A stretch of DNA of 64,000 nucleotides from CAYVIB01 sp964451365. GTDB lineage: Bacteria > Pseudomonadota > Gammaproteobacteria > Pseudomonadales > Cellvibrionaceae. Both the position numbers and the translations under genes were made by a program. The DNA lies in assembly GCA_964451365.1 (NCBI GenBank), contig CAYVIB010000008.1:1-64000 (forward strand), given 5' to 3'. This document shows, piece by piece, positions 43,536-51,665 of the stretch (the first letter of the stretch is position 1; the number at the start of each line of letters is the position of its first letter). The notes below the pieces were generated by a model. It made no database searches and was not told the DNA's origin. It was given only the letters and a program-made list of their open reading frames with translations.

Positions 43536-44225
43536 TCACCAGGCCTCCGCAACAAATAAATAGCCCCGCCCCCAGACGGTTTTAATACGGGCCGGGTTGT
43601 CCGAGCTGTCACCGAGCTTTTTCCGCAGCTGGGAGATCCGCACGTCCACAGTGCGATCAAGGCCATCGTAGGGACGACCGTAGATGGTGTTGAACAGGTA
43701 TTCCCGGCTCAGCACCTTGCCGGCCTGCCGGGCAAACGTGGTCAGCAAATCGAATTCGTGGCTCGACAGTGAAACGTCCTCGTTATCCAGCATCACCTTG
43801 CGCGCCGATATCTGGATAAACAGGGAGCCGAACCGCATTTCCGACACATCCGTTTTCTCCGGCTGCTGATAGCGTCGCAACAGCGCCCGGATACGTGCCA
43901 GCAGTACACGCGGTTCAGCCGGTTTTATCACATAGTCATCGGCGCCGAATTCCAGGCCCAGCACCTGGTCCATATCCGAATCGCGGGCGGTCAACATCAG
44001 GATCGGGCCGTTGTATTTGGGCCGCACTTCCCTGCATACGGTCAGGCCGTCCTTGCCGGGCAACATGATATCGAGGATGACGATGTCCGGGTCCAGGTCC
44101 TGGATGCAGCGGGGTACGTTATGACCCACTTCCTCCACAACCACCTTGAACTCGTGGTTTTCCAGGTAATCCTTCACCAACTCAGCCAGTCGCTTGTCAT
44201 CCTCCGCAAGTAGAACCAGGCTCAT
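43536..44225 (-). CDS. OmpR-family response regulator, RstA-like
   Basis: Encodes 229 residues from ATG at 44225. The receiver has LAEDDKRL, phospho-acceptor IVILDIMLPGKDG, MLTARDSDMDQV and DDYVIKPAEP. The C-terminal winged helix includes LTTFARQAGKVLSREYL and DRTVDVRISQLRKKLGD. The start overlaps the DUF3019 stop as TGATG, so translation is coupled. Partner of the downstream kinase. Confidence 0.93.
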   Translation of the reverse strand: MSLVLLAEDDKRLAELVKDYLENHEFKVVVEEVGHNVPRCIQDLDPDIVILDIMLPGKDGLTVCREVRPKYNGPILMLTARDSDMDQVLGLEFGADDYVIKPAEPRVLLARIRALLRRYQQPEKTDVSEMRFGSLFIQISARKVMLDNEDVSLSSHEFDLLTTFARQAGKVLSREYLFNTIYGRPYDGLDRTVDVRISQLRKKLGDSSDNPARIKTVWGRGYLFVAEAW

Positions 44226-44605
44226 CAAAAAAAGCTCCAGGGGTTGCGCCGGCGCCGGCGATATTGGGTATTATCGTGAACCACCTCGAAAGCCTGGCTG
44301 ACCAGCAGCATGTCGTCATCCGCTTCGCGCAAGTGAAAGTCCACATCGTTGGCCACTTCAATGGCGAACCGATGTGAACCGGAGAAAGTATCCTCCCAGC
44401 AACGTATGGGCACCTCATTATCGCTGCGAAACAGGCACAGCGACCGTGGTGTCTCCGATGTCCAGACAATTTCCAGCTCATCCTGACACATTTCCTCGCC
44501 TTCGGACAGCACGCACAGGCGCGGTTTAATAGTAAATTCGATAAAAGGCACGCTATTGGAGGCCACGGCCGGCAGTACCGTCGCACCGGCGGCAAACAAT
44601 GTCAT
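44225..44605 (-). CDS. DUF3019 family protein
   Basis: Encodes 126 residues. A short hydrophobic N-terminus (MTLFAAGATVLPAVAS) suggests export, though it lacks a basic n-region and the true start may lie elsewhere. The domain has FTIKPRLCVLSEGEEMCQDELEIVW and SLCLFRSDNEVPIRCWED, with two Cys pairs probably forming disulfides. Family function is unknown; it recurs next to MipA/OmpV and RstAB-like genes, as here. Confidence 0.8.
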   Translation of the reverse strand: MTLFAAGATVLPAVASNSVPFIEFTIKPRLCVLSEGEEMCQDELEIVWTSETPRSLCLFRSDNEVPIRCWEDTFSGSHRFAIEVANDVDFHLREADDDMLLVSQAFEVVHDNTQYRRRRRNPWSFF

Positions 44606-44636
44606 CAGCCGCTGAACCCAGATACCGAATACAAAC

Positions 44637-45656
44637 CTAAAAATGGTACACCCCCCCGATAAAAACGGTACCTACCGCGTCGTCCTCCACAATCGGACTG
44701 TCGGTAATTTCCTGGCCCAGCCATTTATAGTGGAGCGTGGCCTGGAATGACCATTTCTTGGACAACTTGCGTCGCCAGTCGGTGCGGATAAATGGGGTTA
44801 TTTCGCTGTCGGCGACATAGACACCGGTATCCGGCGATACCTCGTGCTCGTCGACGCCATAGTAATAGTCGAGCAGGTCCTCGCTCTGCCAGATAACGCC
44901 CGCGGCGATATCGAAGTAGTTCCCGCCGACGCGAAAACCGCGTGCAAGGGAGGCGCGCACCTCCTGGCCGTGGTGAACGCCGGTAAAGTCTTGCAACAAC
45001 AGCAGACCGACACTCCAGGGGCCTTTGAAGTAGCCGTACTCGAACCCCGCCAGACCGGCCATATGACGCGAATCGACATCATACGCCGGCGCCACGATAT
45101 CGGAGTCGGGGGATTCGGTGGCGGAGTCGCCAGGCGGTGCCATAAAATCGGGGCTGAAATCCGGCTCCTGGTCCGAACGTGTGGGCGACCCGGTTACTAC
45201 AGGTGCGTCATCGGGACCGGACGGCTCCCCCGTCGGCTCCGGCGTCACCACAACAGGCGGATCGTTGGACAGCGTGTTGAATCCCCCGTTCTCGATGGTA
45301 AAGTTGCCAAGCCCCCAGTCCTGGAAATACACCTGATCATAACTGGCGGTGATAATAGCGTTGAACGCGTGATGCTCGGTGTCCAGCAAGGTAAAACCGA
45401 GTTGGTAGTCGTCCAGGAAAAAACGTTTGCCGTAGTAACTGAAATCAGGCAATAGCACGATGGGCACTTCGTCGCCGTCAATCAGAGGGTTGGTGTGCAC
45501 ACCCAGCCCCACCCCCAGGGAAACCTCCCATTCACCGATGGGCGCGCAGTGAACACTGGCGGCCTGACAGCCTTCACTGCCTGTGTCTATATCAGCGTGG
45601 ACGAACGCGGGCCAGAGCGCCGCAAGGAATATTGGGAGGGGGGTAAATCGTTTCAC
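44637..45656 (-). CDS. MipA/OmpV family outer-membrane protein
   Basis: Encodes 339 residues. A signal peptide ends near AFVHA. The mature protein is a beta barrel with WEVSLGVGLGVHTNPLIDGDE and PDFSYYGKRFFLDDYQLGF at the start and an aromatic C-terminus, IGGVYHF. An acidic, Pro/Ser/Asp-rich loop (about 130-190) is an unusually long insertion between strands. MipA/OmpV proteins scaffold murein enzymes or act as osmotic and antibiotic-related porins. It is the first gene of the five-gene operon. Confidence 0.88.
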   Translation of the reverse strand: MKRFTPLPIFLAALWPAFVHADIDTGSEGCQAASVHCAPIGEWEVSLGVGLGVHTNPLIDGDEVPIVLLPDFSYYGKRFFLDDYQLGFTLLDTEHHAFNAIITASYDQVYFQDWGLGNFTIENGGFNTLSNDPPVVVTPEPTGEPSGPDDAPVVTGSPTRSDQEPDFSPDFMAPPGDSATESPDSDIVAPAYDVDSRHMAGLAGFEYGYFKGPWSVGLLLLQDFTGVHHGQEVRASLARGFRVGGNYFDIAAGVIWQSEDLLDYYYGVDEHEVSPDTGVYVADSEITPFIRTDWRRKLSKKWSFQATLHYKWLGQEITDSPIVEDDAVGTVFIGGVYHF

Positions 45657-45798
45657 GTTTTAATTCTGTTCTTGGTGATAAACAACGGGAGTCAACCAGC
45701 CATACTGTGACGAGTCCCGGTGACATTCCAGAATTATCTGGTTAAAAACTGTAAGGAATTGTAACTTGGTCGAGGTATCGTAATGCCCCGGACGGCCT

Positions 45799-45812
45799 GG
45801 CCTGTTAACACT
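45799..45812 (+). repeat. Terminal motif of the MITE-like element
   Basis: GGCCTGTTAACACT matches the left end of the 25945-26227 element exactly, but similarity stops there. It may be a relic or solo end upstream of dtd. Confidence 0.4.
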
Positions 45813-45889
45813 CCTGGGCAACCCATATGCTATTGCGATAGTATTCTCCGCGCAAGCCGTACCCTACTGAACCGGTTACCCGAGAATCA

Positions 45890-46327
45890 ATGAAAACTCT
45901 TATTCAACGCGTGGCTCACGCCAGTGTCGCGGTCGATGGTGTCAGGATCGGCTCCATTCAGCAAGGCATCCTGTTGTTCATCGGTTTTGAACCCGAAGAT
46001 ACGAGCGACGTACTTGAACGCATGGCGGCAAGGGTGCTCGCCTACCGATTGTTTCCGGACAGCGAGGGGAAAATGAACCTGAGCGTGTCGGATATCGGCG
46101 GCGGTGTTCTGATAGTTTCCCAATTCACCCTCGCCGCGGACACCCGAAAGGGGTTGCGGCCAAGTTTTTCCCCGGCCGCGCCGCCTGCCCGGGCGGAAGC
46201 GCTGTACGAACAGTTTGTGGCCAACATTAAAGCCTCCCACGGTGCGGTGGAAACCGGCAGCTTCGGCGCGGATATGAAAGTATCGCTGTTGAATGACGGG
46301 CCGGTAACGTTTTTGCTGGAGATGTGA
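45890..46327 (+). CDS. dtd: D-aminoacyl-tRNA deacylase
   Basis: Encodes 145 residues, full length. It removes D-amino acids and glycine wrongly attached to tRNA. The signature Gly-cisPro region and SQFTLAADTRKGLRPSFSPAAPP are present, as is NDGPVTFLLEM at the C-terminus. Start MKTLIQRVAHASVAVDG is typical. Confidence 0.96.
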   Translation: MKTLIQRVAHASVAVDGVRIGSIQQGILLFIGFEPEDTSDVLERMAARVLAYRLFPDSEGKMNLSVSDIGGGVLIVSQFTLAADTRKGLRPSFSPAAPPARAEALYEQFVANIKASHGAVETGSFGADMKVSLLNDGPVTFLLEM

Positions 46328-46391
46328 CTTACCAAACGCTTCTGTTAAACTGGCAAGCTGTTGGCATAACAAAAACAAAACCTAACTTGAA

Positions 46392-46449
46392 GGAACCTCT
46401 GGTCAAGTCCCAGGCATTTCTGCGTGACCAGTAGCATTTCCAAGGTTCC
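46392..46449 (+). other. Two-stem leader structure upstream of a small membrane protein gene
   Basis: GGAACC (46392-46397) pairs with GGTTCC (46444-46449), and inside it CTGGTCA (46399-46405) pairs with TGACCAG (46425-46431). The structure ends 20 bp before the next start codon. It may regulate translation; no known riboswitch class is recognised. Confidence 0.45.
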
Positions 46450-46469
46450 CTATACCAAAGGAGCAAACA

Positions 46470-46700
46470 ATGGACCCTATTTCCGCCGCTTTTTTAATGT
46501 TTGGTCTTATCCTGCTGCTGGCCAGTTGGATTCAGTTGATAATCATTTCCTTCAACGATGACTTTTCCTGGGGCCTGACGTCGGTTTTTTTGCCGCCGCT
46601 TTCCTACATTTACGGCCTGTTTGCCTGGGACAAAGCGAAGTCCGCGATGGTCATGGTATTTATCGGATGGGTATTGATTCTGCTAAGCCTGGCCGGCTGA
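46470..46700 (+). CDS. Small two-to-three-helix membrane protein
   Basis: Encodes 76 residues with AAAGGAG 6 nt before the ATG. Hydrophobic segments at about 6-27, 36-50 and 57-75 are joined by short loops; FSWGLTSVFLPPLSYIYGLFAWDKAK is the most distinctive part. No family recognised. It lies 10 bp before pxpA and may share its transcript, but a link with 5-oxoproline use is only positional. Confidence 0.65.
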   Translation: MDPISAAFLMFGLILLLASWIQLIIISFNDDFSWGLTSVFLPPLSYIYGLFAWDKAKSAMVMVFIGWVLILLSLAG

Positions 46701-46710
46701 TACGCATGAA

Positions 46711-47436
46711 ATGAAACTCAACTGCGACCTCGGCGAAGGCATGGATGAAATCGACGCCCGGGTGATTCCCCATATCGATATGGCGAGTATTGCCTGTGGC
46801 GGCCATGCCGGCGACGACAGTTCCATGTTGCGCACAATTACCCTTTGCCAGCGTTACCAAACTGCCATTGGCGCACACCCCTCCTACCCCGACAGAGAAC
46901 ATTTCGGACGCCGCAGCCTCACTATTGCGCCGCCGGAATTAGCGGCCAGCCTGTCCGGCCAAATACTGCACCTGCGGCAGCACTGCCACTCACTCGGTAC
47001 GGAGCTGTCCTACGTAAAACCTCACGGCGCACTTTATAACGACGCGATGTCTTCTCCCGAACTGTTCGACATATTGCTCACAGTAATAAAGCGAACAACG
47101 CCCGACCTGCCGCTTTTGATCCTGGCAACCCCGCGCAACGGCGCCCTGGAAAAACACGCGCGCGAATCAGGCGTCCGACTGTGGTTTGAGGCCTTCGCTG
47201 ATCGCCTCTACACTGACGATGGCAAGCTGGTATCGCGCAAGCATACGCGGGCGGTTCATTCTGATATTGAACTCATCGCCGAACAGGCCTGGCTTATTGC
47301 AAACCATCATTACGCCCTGTCGGAAAACGGGAACAAAATTCCGGTTCATGCGCAAAGCCTGTGTGTGCACAGCGACAGCCCCAACGCAATAGAAGCGATA
47401 GCGGCAATAAGGAAAAAACTACCGAACCCAAAATGA
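46711..47436 (+). CDS. pxpA: 5-oxoprolinase subunit A
   Basis: Encodes 241 residues of the LamB/YcsF family. KLNCDLGEGMDE and IDMASIACGGHAGDDSSM are signature strings, followed by GAHPSYPDREHFGRR and VKPHGALYND. With PxpB and PxpC it forms the ATP-dependent bacterial 5-oxoprolinase that turns pyroglutamate into glutamate. It overlaps pxpB by ATGA. Confidence 0.95.
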   Translation: MKLNCDLGEGMDEIDARVIPHIDMASIACGGHAGDDSSMLRTITLCQRYQTAIGAHPSYPDREHFGRRSLTIAPPELAASLSGQILHLRQHCHSLGTELSYVKPHGALYNDAMSSPELFDILLTVIKRTTPDLPLLILATPRNGALEKHARESGVRLWFEAFADRLYTDDGKLVSRKHTRAVHSDIELIAEQAWLIANHHYALSENGNKIPVHAQSLCVHSDSPNAIEAIAAIRKKLPNPK

Positions 47437-48161
47437 AAACCCGTATTGAGCAGGTAAATGAAAATTCATTGCTGATCCGATTCGGCGATTCAATCGACAA
47501 CAGCCTGCCACCGATGATCGCCTCGGCAAATTCATTTTTATTACATTCTTTTGCAGAGCTTGTCACGGACACCATACCCGCCTATACAACCCTGCTTGTC
47601 ATTTTCGACGATAACGCTATTGAACTGGAAAGTTTTATTTTCAAAACCAAAAACCTGCTTGCCGAATGGCAGGAGAGTCGTGACACACACGATATTATTT
47701 CCCACACAAAAAACAGCACCGAGGTTGTAATTCCGGTTTATTATGCTCCCGAAGTGGCGCCGGACCTGGAAAACCTGGCGCGAGAAAAACAACTTTCCAT
47801 CGATCAGGTAATTCAAATTCACAGTGACAGAACCTACACCGTCTATGCCATCGGTTTTGCCCCCGGCTTTGCCTTTCTTGGCGATGTCGACCAGCGTATT
47901 GCCACGCCGCGCCTGGACACACCGCGACAGAATATTGCAAAAGGCAGTGTCGGTATTGCCGGCCTGCAAACAGGCATCTACCCACGCCCGTCGCCAGGTG
48001 GCTGGAATATTATTGGCAGAACGCCAAAAGAAATGTTTTTTCCGGATGTAACAACGGAGAACCTGTGTGCGCTCAAGATCGGAGACCGCGTCAGGTTTAA
48101 TCCTGTATCGAAAAATGAATTTATCGCCTTGGGAGGATGCCTGGATTCATGTCCCGACTGA
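47433..48161 (+). CDS. pxpB: 5-oxoprolinase subunit B
   Basis: Encodes 242 residues from ATG at 47433. It is a KipI-type cyclophilin-fold domain, with YAIGFAPGFAFLGDVDQRIATPRLDTPR and GSVGIAGLQTGIYPRPSPGGWNIIGRTP. It partners PxpC. It overlaps pxpA and pxpC, so translation of all three is coupled. Confidence 0.94.
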   Translation: MKTRIEQVNENSLLIRFGDSIDNSLPPMIASANSFLLHSFAELVTDTIPAYTTLLVIFDDNAIELESFIFKTKNLLAEWQESRDTHDIISHTKNSTEVVIPVYYAPEVAPDLENLAREKQLSIDQVIQIHSDRTYTVYAIGFAPGFAFLGDVDQRIATPRLDTPRQNIAKGSVGIAGLQTGIYPRPSPGGWNIIGRTPKEMFFPDVTTENLCALKIGDRVRFNPVSKNEFIALGGCLDSCPD

Positions 48162-49033
48162 CAACTATTAATGCGGGACCGTTGTCTCTTGTCCAGGATT
48201 TGGGCCGCTTTCGCCACCAGCATCTCGGCTTGGCACAAGGTGGCGCCGCGGACGGTTATTCTTTTTTTTGGGCAAATTATTTATTGGGCAATCACGCCAA
48301 CGCGGCCATTATTGAAATCACTTTGGGACCGTTCGAAGGACAGTTCGATGAAGACACTGTAATCTCAATTTGCGGCGCGGAAATGGATCCCACAATAAAT
48401 GGCAAGTCCGTGCCCAATTGGAGCACGCACCGCATCGCGGCCGGCGATACCATCAGGTTCAACCGTGCACGCGAAGGGCTTCGTGGATACCTGGGGATCA
48501 GGGGCGGATTTCAAACACCGGAACAATTCGGCAGTCGCTCCACGGTATTACGTGAAAAATTAACCGGCTTTTACTCACAACCTCTGGCGAAAGACGACAT
48601 CGTGAATTTTTCGCCACAGCAATTTAATTCCGGCTGGATAAATAAATCCGTGCCGTGGCATTACATTCCCGACTATAAGAATGATCTTGAACTGCGAATT
48701 ATTCCAGGCTACCAGTACCGCGATTTTTCCGACGCCTCGATAAAAAAATTAACATCCGGCCGTTATCGCATTACACCGCAAAGTAATCGAATGGGGTATC
48801 GACTGCAGGGCGATGCCGTTGATTGGCTAAAAGGTAATATCATATCCGAAGGGATCGCCTACGGCAGCGTGCAGATTCCTCCCGACGGGCAACCCATTGT
48901 GTTACTCAACGACAGGCAAACCATCGGAGGCTATCCAAAAGTCGGATGTATTCGCCGCGGAGATTGCTATCAGCTGGCGCAAAGAAAACCGGGAGACAAA
49001 GTCGCGTTCCGTGTTGTTGAAAGCGAAAAATAA
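48149..49033 (+). CDS. pxpC: 5-oxoprolinase subunit C
   Basis: Encodes 294 residues from ATG at 48149 (MSRLTTINAGPLSLVQDLGR); an ATG 12 nt upstream is also possible but leaves no space after the GGAGG. The KipA-type domain has GAADGYSFFWANYLLGNHANAA, FNRAREGLRGYLGIRGG and SEGIAYGSVQIPPDGQPIVLLNDRQTIGGYPK. Together with PxpAB it opens 5-oxoproline at the cost of ATP. Confidence 0.94.
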   Translation: MSRLTTINAGPLSLVQDLGRFRHQHLGLAQGGAADGYSFFWANYLLGNHANAAIIEITLGPFEGQFDEDTVISICGAEMDPTINGKSVPNWSTHRIAAGDTIRFNRAREGLRGYLGIRGGFQTPEQFGSRSTVLREKLTGFYSQPLAKDDIVNFSPQQFNSGWINKSVPWHYIPDYKNDLELRIIPGYQYRDFSDASIKKLTSGRYRITPQSNRMGYRLQGDAVDWLKGNIISEGIAYGSVQIPPDGQPIVLLNDRQTIGGYPKVGCIRRGDCYQLAQRKPGDKVAFRVVESEK

Positions 49034-49072
49034 ATTATCAGGTCCGGTTTAATCGGGCCTACAAAAAAATAT
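49034..49072. other. Weak hairpin after pxpC
   Basis: AGGTCCG pairs with CGGGCCT (one G-U) around GTTTAAT and is followed by ACAAAAAAA, which is the wrong polarity for a plus-strand terminator. It may weakly terminate in either direction. Confidence 0.3.
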
Positions 49073-49489
49073 TCAAGAAAACAGGGAAAACGCCGCGGGC
49101 GCGGGCGCGTAAATACTTTCCAGAAGATAAATTTGGGAATAAAAACCGTAGGAATATGGCGCAAGATCCGCAGGCGTTCCGGCAAGCTCCACTGTTGTAG
49201 GAGACATCCTTGCGGCGAAAGGGTTAACGGGTGATTCGGTTTTTTCCGCCACGGGCCAATTAGTGTAGTCGCTCTTGGTATAGTCGTTTTTGGTGTAGTC
49301 ACTCTGACAATGTTGGCTGCCCGGGAGCGCGGAGAGACTGATAAAAAGGGAGAAGACAACAACAACGGTCAAAACAACCGTTTTATTTTCGCCTTGCAAT
49401 TGCTGGTATACAACGTTTTTCACAATCCAGAATGCCCGAGGAAGATTTGAATCGGGCGCTATACTGACACAATGCCATCGGCTAATCAA
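49073..49489 (-). CDS. Small exported protein with an N/S-DYTK tandem repeat
   Basis: Encodes up to 138 residues; the true start is uncertain and may be about 30 codons downstream. A hydrophobic signal-like segment (KTVVLTVVVVFSLFISLSAL) is followed by a threefold DYTKNDYTKSDYTNW repeat encoded by near-identical 12-bp units. The C-terminal part is Tyr/Ser/Pro-rich. No family recognised, and it may be a spurious frame. Confidence 0.35.
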   Translation of the reverse strand: MISRWHCVSIAPDSNLPRAFWIVKNVVYQQLQGENKTVVLTVVVVFSLFISLSALPGSQHCQSDYTKNDYTKSDYTNWPVAEKTESPVNPFAARMSPTTVELAGTPADLAPYSYGFYSQIYLLESIYAPAPAAFSLFS

Positions 49490-49670
49490 TAATCAATGTT
49501 GTGACAGATTCACGCTTCCAAAGAACTTTTTTCTTTATTTTTTATATCCATAATTATTTCTTATTAAAGTTTACTTAACGGGTTAAATTAAACCTCACAC
49601 TTTTTAATGACAGCTTTTTTGAAAGGGCTTTCAAACCGGTTTCATCAATTATTCTCGATTCGCGATGTCA

Positions 49671-49862
49671 TTATTCGTTTTCTCGGCTCGCTTCAATCCA
49701 TTCAACTTCTCCGGTCTCCACCACCCGGGCCTGAACCCGAATCGGCTGGCAGCAAATGTGGCAATCTTCCACATAATCCACTTCGCTTATCGACGGATCG
49801 AGCAACAGTGTGAGTGACTGCCAGCAATAAGGGCAGCACACCTGGGCTTCCACCAGCTCCAT
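49671..49862 (-). CDS. CPXCG-type cysteine-rich small protein
   Basis: Encodes 63 residues from ATG at 49862. Two zinc-ribbon-like Cys pairs, VCCPYC and CHICC, match the family, although the defining CPXCG is altered to CPYCW. It overlaps the stop of the YgjP-like gene as TGATG and is translationally coupled to it. Function unknown. Confidence 0.8.
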   Translation of the reverse strand: MELVEAQVCCPYCWQSLTLLLDPSISEVDYVEDCHICCQPIRVQARVVETGEVEWIEASRENE

Positions 49863-50581
49863 CAGCGCGCCTCCGATTGTTTTAACAGGGACTCCGCCGA
49901 TCTCCAATCCGGCATAAAGCGATCGAGAAGCTGCCAGAACCGCTTGTTGTGCAGCCGCTCCAAAAGGTGCGTCATCTCATGCACGATCACATAATCCAGG
50001 CATACCGGCAGCATTTTTACCAGCTCCAGGTTTAACCATATCCGCCGGTCGGTGATGTTGCAGGTTCCCCAGCGGGTTTTCATCTGCCTTACACCCCAGC
50101 CCTCGACCGTCACGCCGACCACCGGCTGCCATTTGGCGATAAACCCCGGAATAACCTTCTTCATTTCCGCGCGATACCAGGCATCAAGCACCTTGCGTCG
50201 CTCGGCCGGGCTGGAACCAGGCTTTACCTTCAACACCAGCTGTTTTTCCCATTCGCTCCCAAGCAGGGAGGCGCCGTGACGGGAGGGTCGTTCAACAACC
50301 TCCAGCGGGATGTCCTGCCCCCAAAAGCCGATACACTCGCCGGAAACAAGCTGTTGGAATACGGGCTGGGGCTGGGCCAGGAAGTGCGCCCGCTGGTCCT
50401 TGATCCAATCCAGGCGTTCCAGGATAAACTGTTCAACCAGGAAGTTGGACACGTAACCGGGCACTGAAACCCGGACGTCACCGGATGGGGGATGCACCGC
50501 AACCCGCAACGACCTGGTTTTTCGACGGGTGATGCGCATCGACACGCCACCGATCTCTATCTGCTTGATTTTTGCTCGCAC
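49862..50581 (-). CDS. YgjP-type zinc metallopeptidase
   Basis: Encodes 239 residues from GTG at 50581 (KIKQIEIGGVSMRITRRKTRSLRVAVHPP), the point where family similarity begins; a longer frame extends upstream. The zinc motif is VIVHEMTHLLERLHNKRFW, with GTCN...IWLNLELVKMLPVCLDYVI before it. Such proteins are cytosolic M48-like metallopeptidases of unknown substrate, often near restriction genes; here the only partner is the Cys-rich protein. Confidence 0.87.
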   Translation of the reverse strand: MRAKIKQIEIGGVSMRITRRKTRSLRVAVHPPSGDVRVSVPGYVSNFLVEQFILERLDWIKDQRAHFLAQPQPVFQQLVSGECIGFWGQDIPLEVVERPSRHGASLLGSEWEKQLVLKVKPGSSPAERRKVLDAWYRAEMKKVIPGFIAKWQPVVGVTVEGWGVRQMKTRWGTCNITDRRIWLNLELVKMLPVCLDYVIVHEMTHLLERLHNKRFWQLLDRFMPDWRSAESLLKQSEAR

Positions 50582-50728
50582 GGGTTGATTGAAGCGCCTA
50601 AAAAGATGGGGGAAATTAATGAAGCGAGTGAAAAAGATAACACAAAAATCCCTGCAGCCGATGTATTGCCGGGCGCTGCCTTCGCGTCGCCCCACCGACT
50701 GCCCCCTCCGTGGATCCTCCTTTACCCG

Positions 50729-51037
50729 CTAAATGTTCCACCTGCCGGGTTGAATCCGGAGCGACAACACTTCCCCGGTACGGCTGGTTTCACAGAGGAT
50801 CTTGACAGATGACTTTTCGTTGTCCTTGCGCTCGGTAGCATTGATCCAGTGCTTAAAAAGGTCGCTTTTAACGGAAGTCGCGGTTTTGCGGCTAAAGGCA
50901 TATTCCGATCCACCGGCGTCCGCCAATATAGCGTTCTTGCAGCGTTCCAGCGACTCCTTGCTGTTAATCCGATCCGCTTCCGCCCAGAGGCTTTGGCAAA
51001 ACAAGGCGAGCAGAACAAGTACGACATGACTTTTCAT
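50729..51037 (-). CDS. Small exported hypothetical protein
   Basis: Encodes 102 residues. A signal peptide (MKSHVVLVLLALFCQSLWAEA) is followed by a charged mature part with two Cys (residues about 33 and 82) that may form a disulfide, ERCKNAILADAGGSEYAFSRK and VKILCETSRTGEVLSLRIQPG. The pattern, in which an aromatic/basic stretch precedes a short beta part, is like several unnamed periplasmic proteins. Divergent from the HxlR regulator. Confidence 0.6.
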   Translation of the reverse strand: MKSHVVLVLLALFCQSLWAEADRINSKESLERCKNAILADAGGSEYAFSRKTATSVKSDLFKHWINATERKDNEKSSVKILCETSRTGEVLSLRIQPGRWNI

Positions 51038-51159
51038 AATTTACTCCTTATGCTCCGGTTTTCCCGGAATAGATTTTTGACAAATAAGTTTTAAAAAGAG
51101 ACTAAAATATAGCTTTATCAGTCCTTAAAAACAACTAAATTTGCGCGAGGCTTAATCTT

Positions 51160-51663
51160 TTGAAAGACAAACCAATAACAAAAATAGAATTAAAGTGTTC
51201 TGTCGCTATCGCACTTAACTTTATCGGCGACACCTGGTCGCTACTCATTCTTCGGGATTTCATGGTTTTTGGCGGCACTCGGCGGTTTGAGCAGTTGCGC
51301 GAAGCATTGGGCATTTCCCGCAACGTACTGACGGAAAGACTCCGTACCCTGTTGGAGCAGGAAATCATCCGCAAAAAGCCAGTTGAGGAAGGAGCGCGGC
51401 GGATGGAGTACAAGCTCAGCCGCAAGGGCTGGGAGTTGATGCCTCTTTTGATTGGCATCAACCAGTGGTATGAGCGCTGGCGCGATGATCCGGTGGAATC
51501 GGCGTTTCAGTTTGTCGACAAGGCCAGTCATCAGGGAATTGCGCCGTTAACCGTCCACGCGCAGGATGGACGGGCTCTGGGGCCGCCCGATATCTATGCC
51601 GCCCCCAAAACGGAAGCCGCGCGGATCTATATGGACACCTTTAAGACAGAACCGAAGAAATAA
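51160..51663 (+). CDS. HxlR-family transcriptional regulator
   Basis: Encodes 167 residues from a TTG start with a distant GAGG. CSVAIALNFIGDTWSLLILRDFMVFGGTRRFEQLREAL and ISRNVLTERLRTLLEQEII are the winged-helix family signatures. A C-terminal 60-residue extension (from about 105) is longer than in minimal HxlR proteins. These regulators respond to electrophiles or drugs. It converges on the MATE gene with 2 bp between stops. Confidence 0.9.
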   Translation: MKDKPITKIELKCSVAIALNFIGDTWSLLILRDFMVFGGTRRFEQLREALGISRNVLTERLRTLLEQEIIRKKPVEEGARRMEYKLSRKGWELMPLLIGINQWYERWRDDPVESAFQFVDKASHQGIAPLTVHAQDGRALGPPDIYAAPKTEAARIYMDTFKTEPKK

Positions 51664-51665
51664 AT

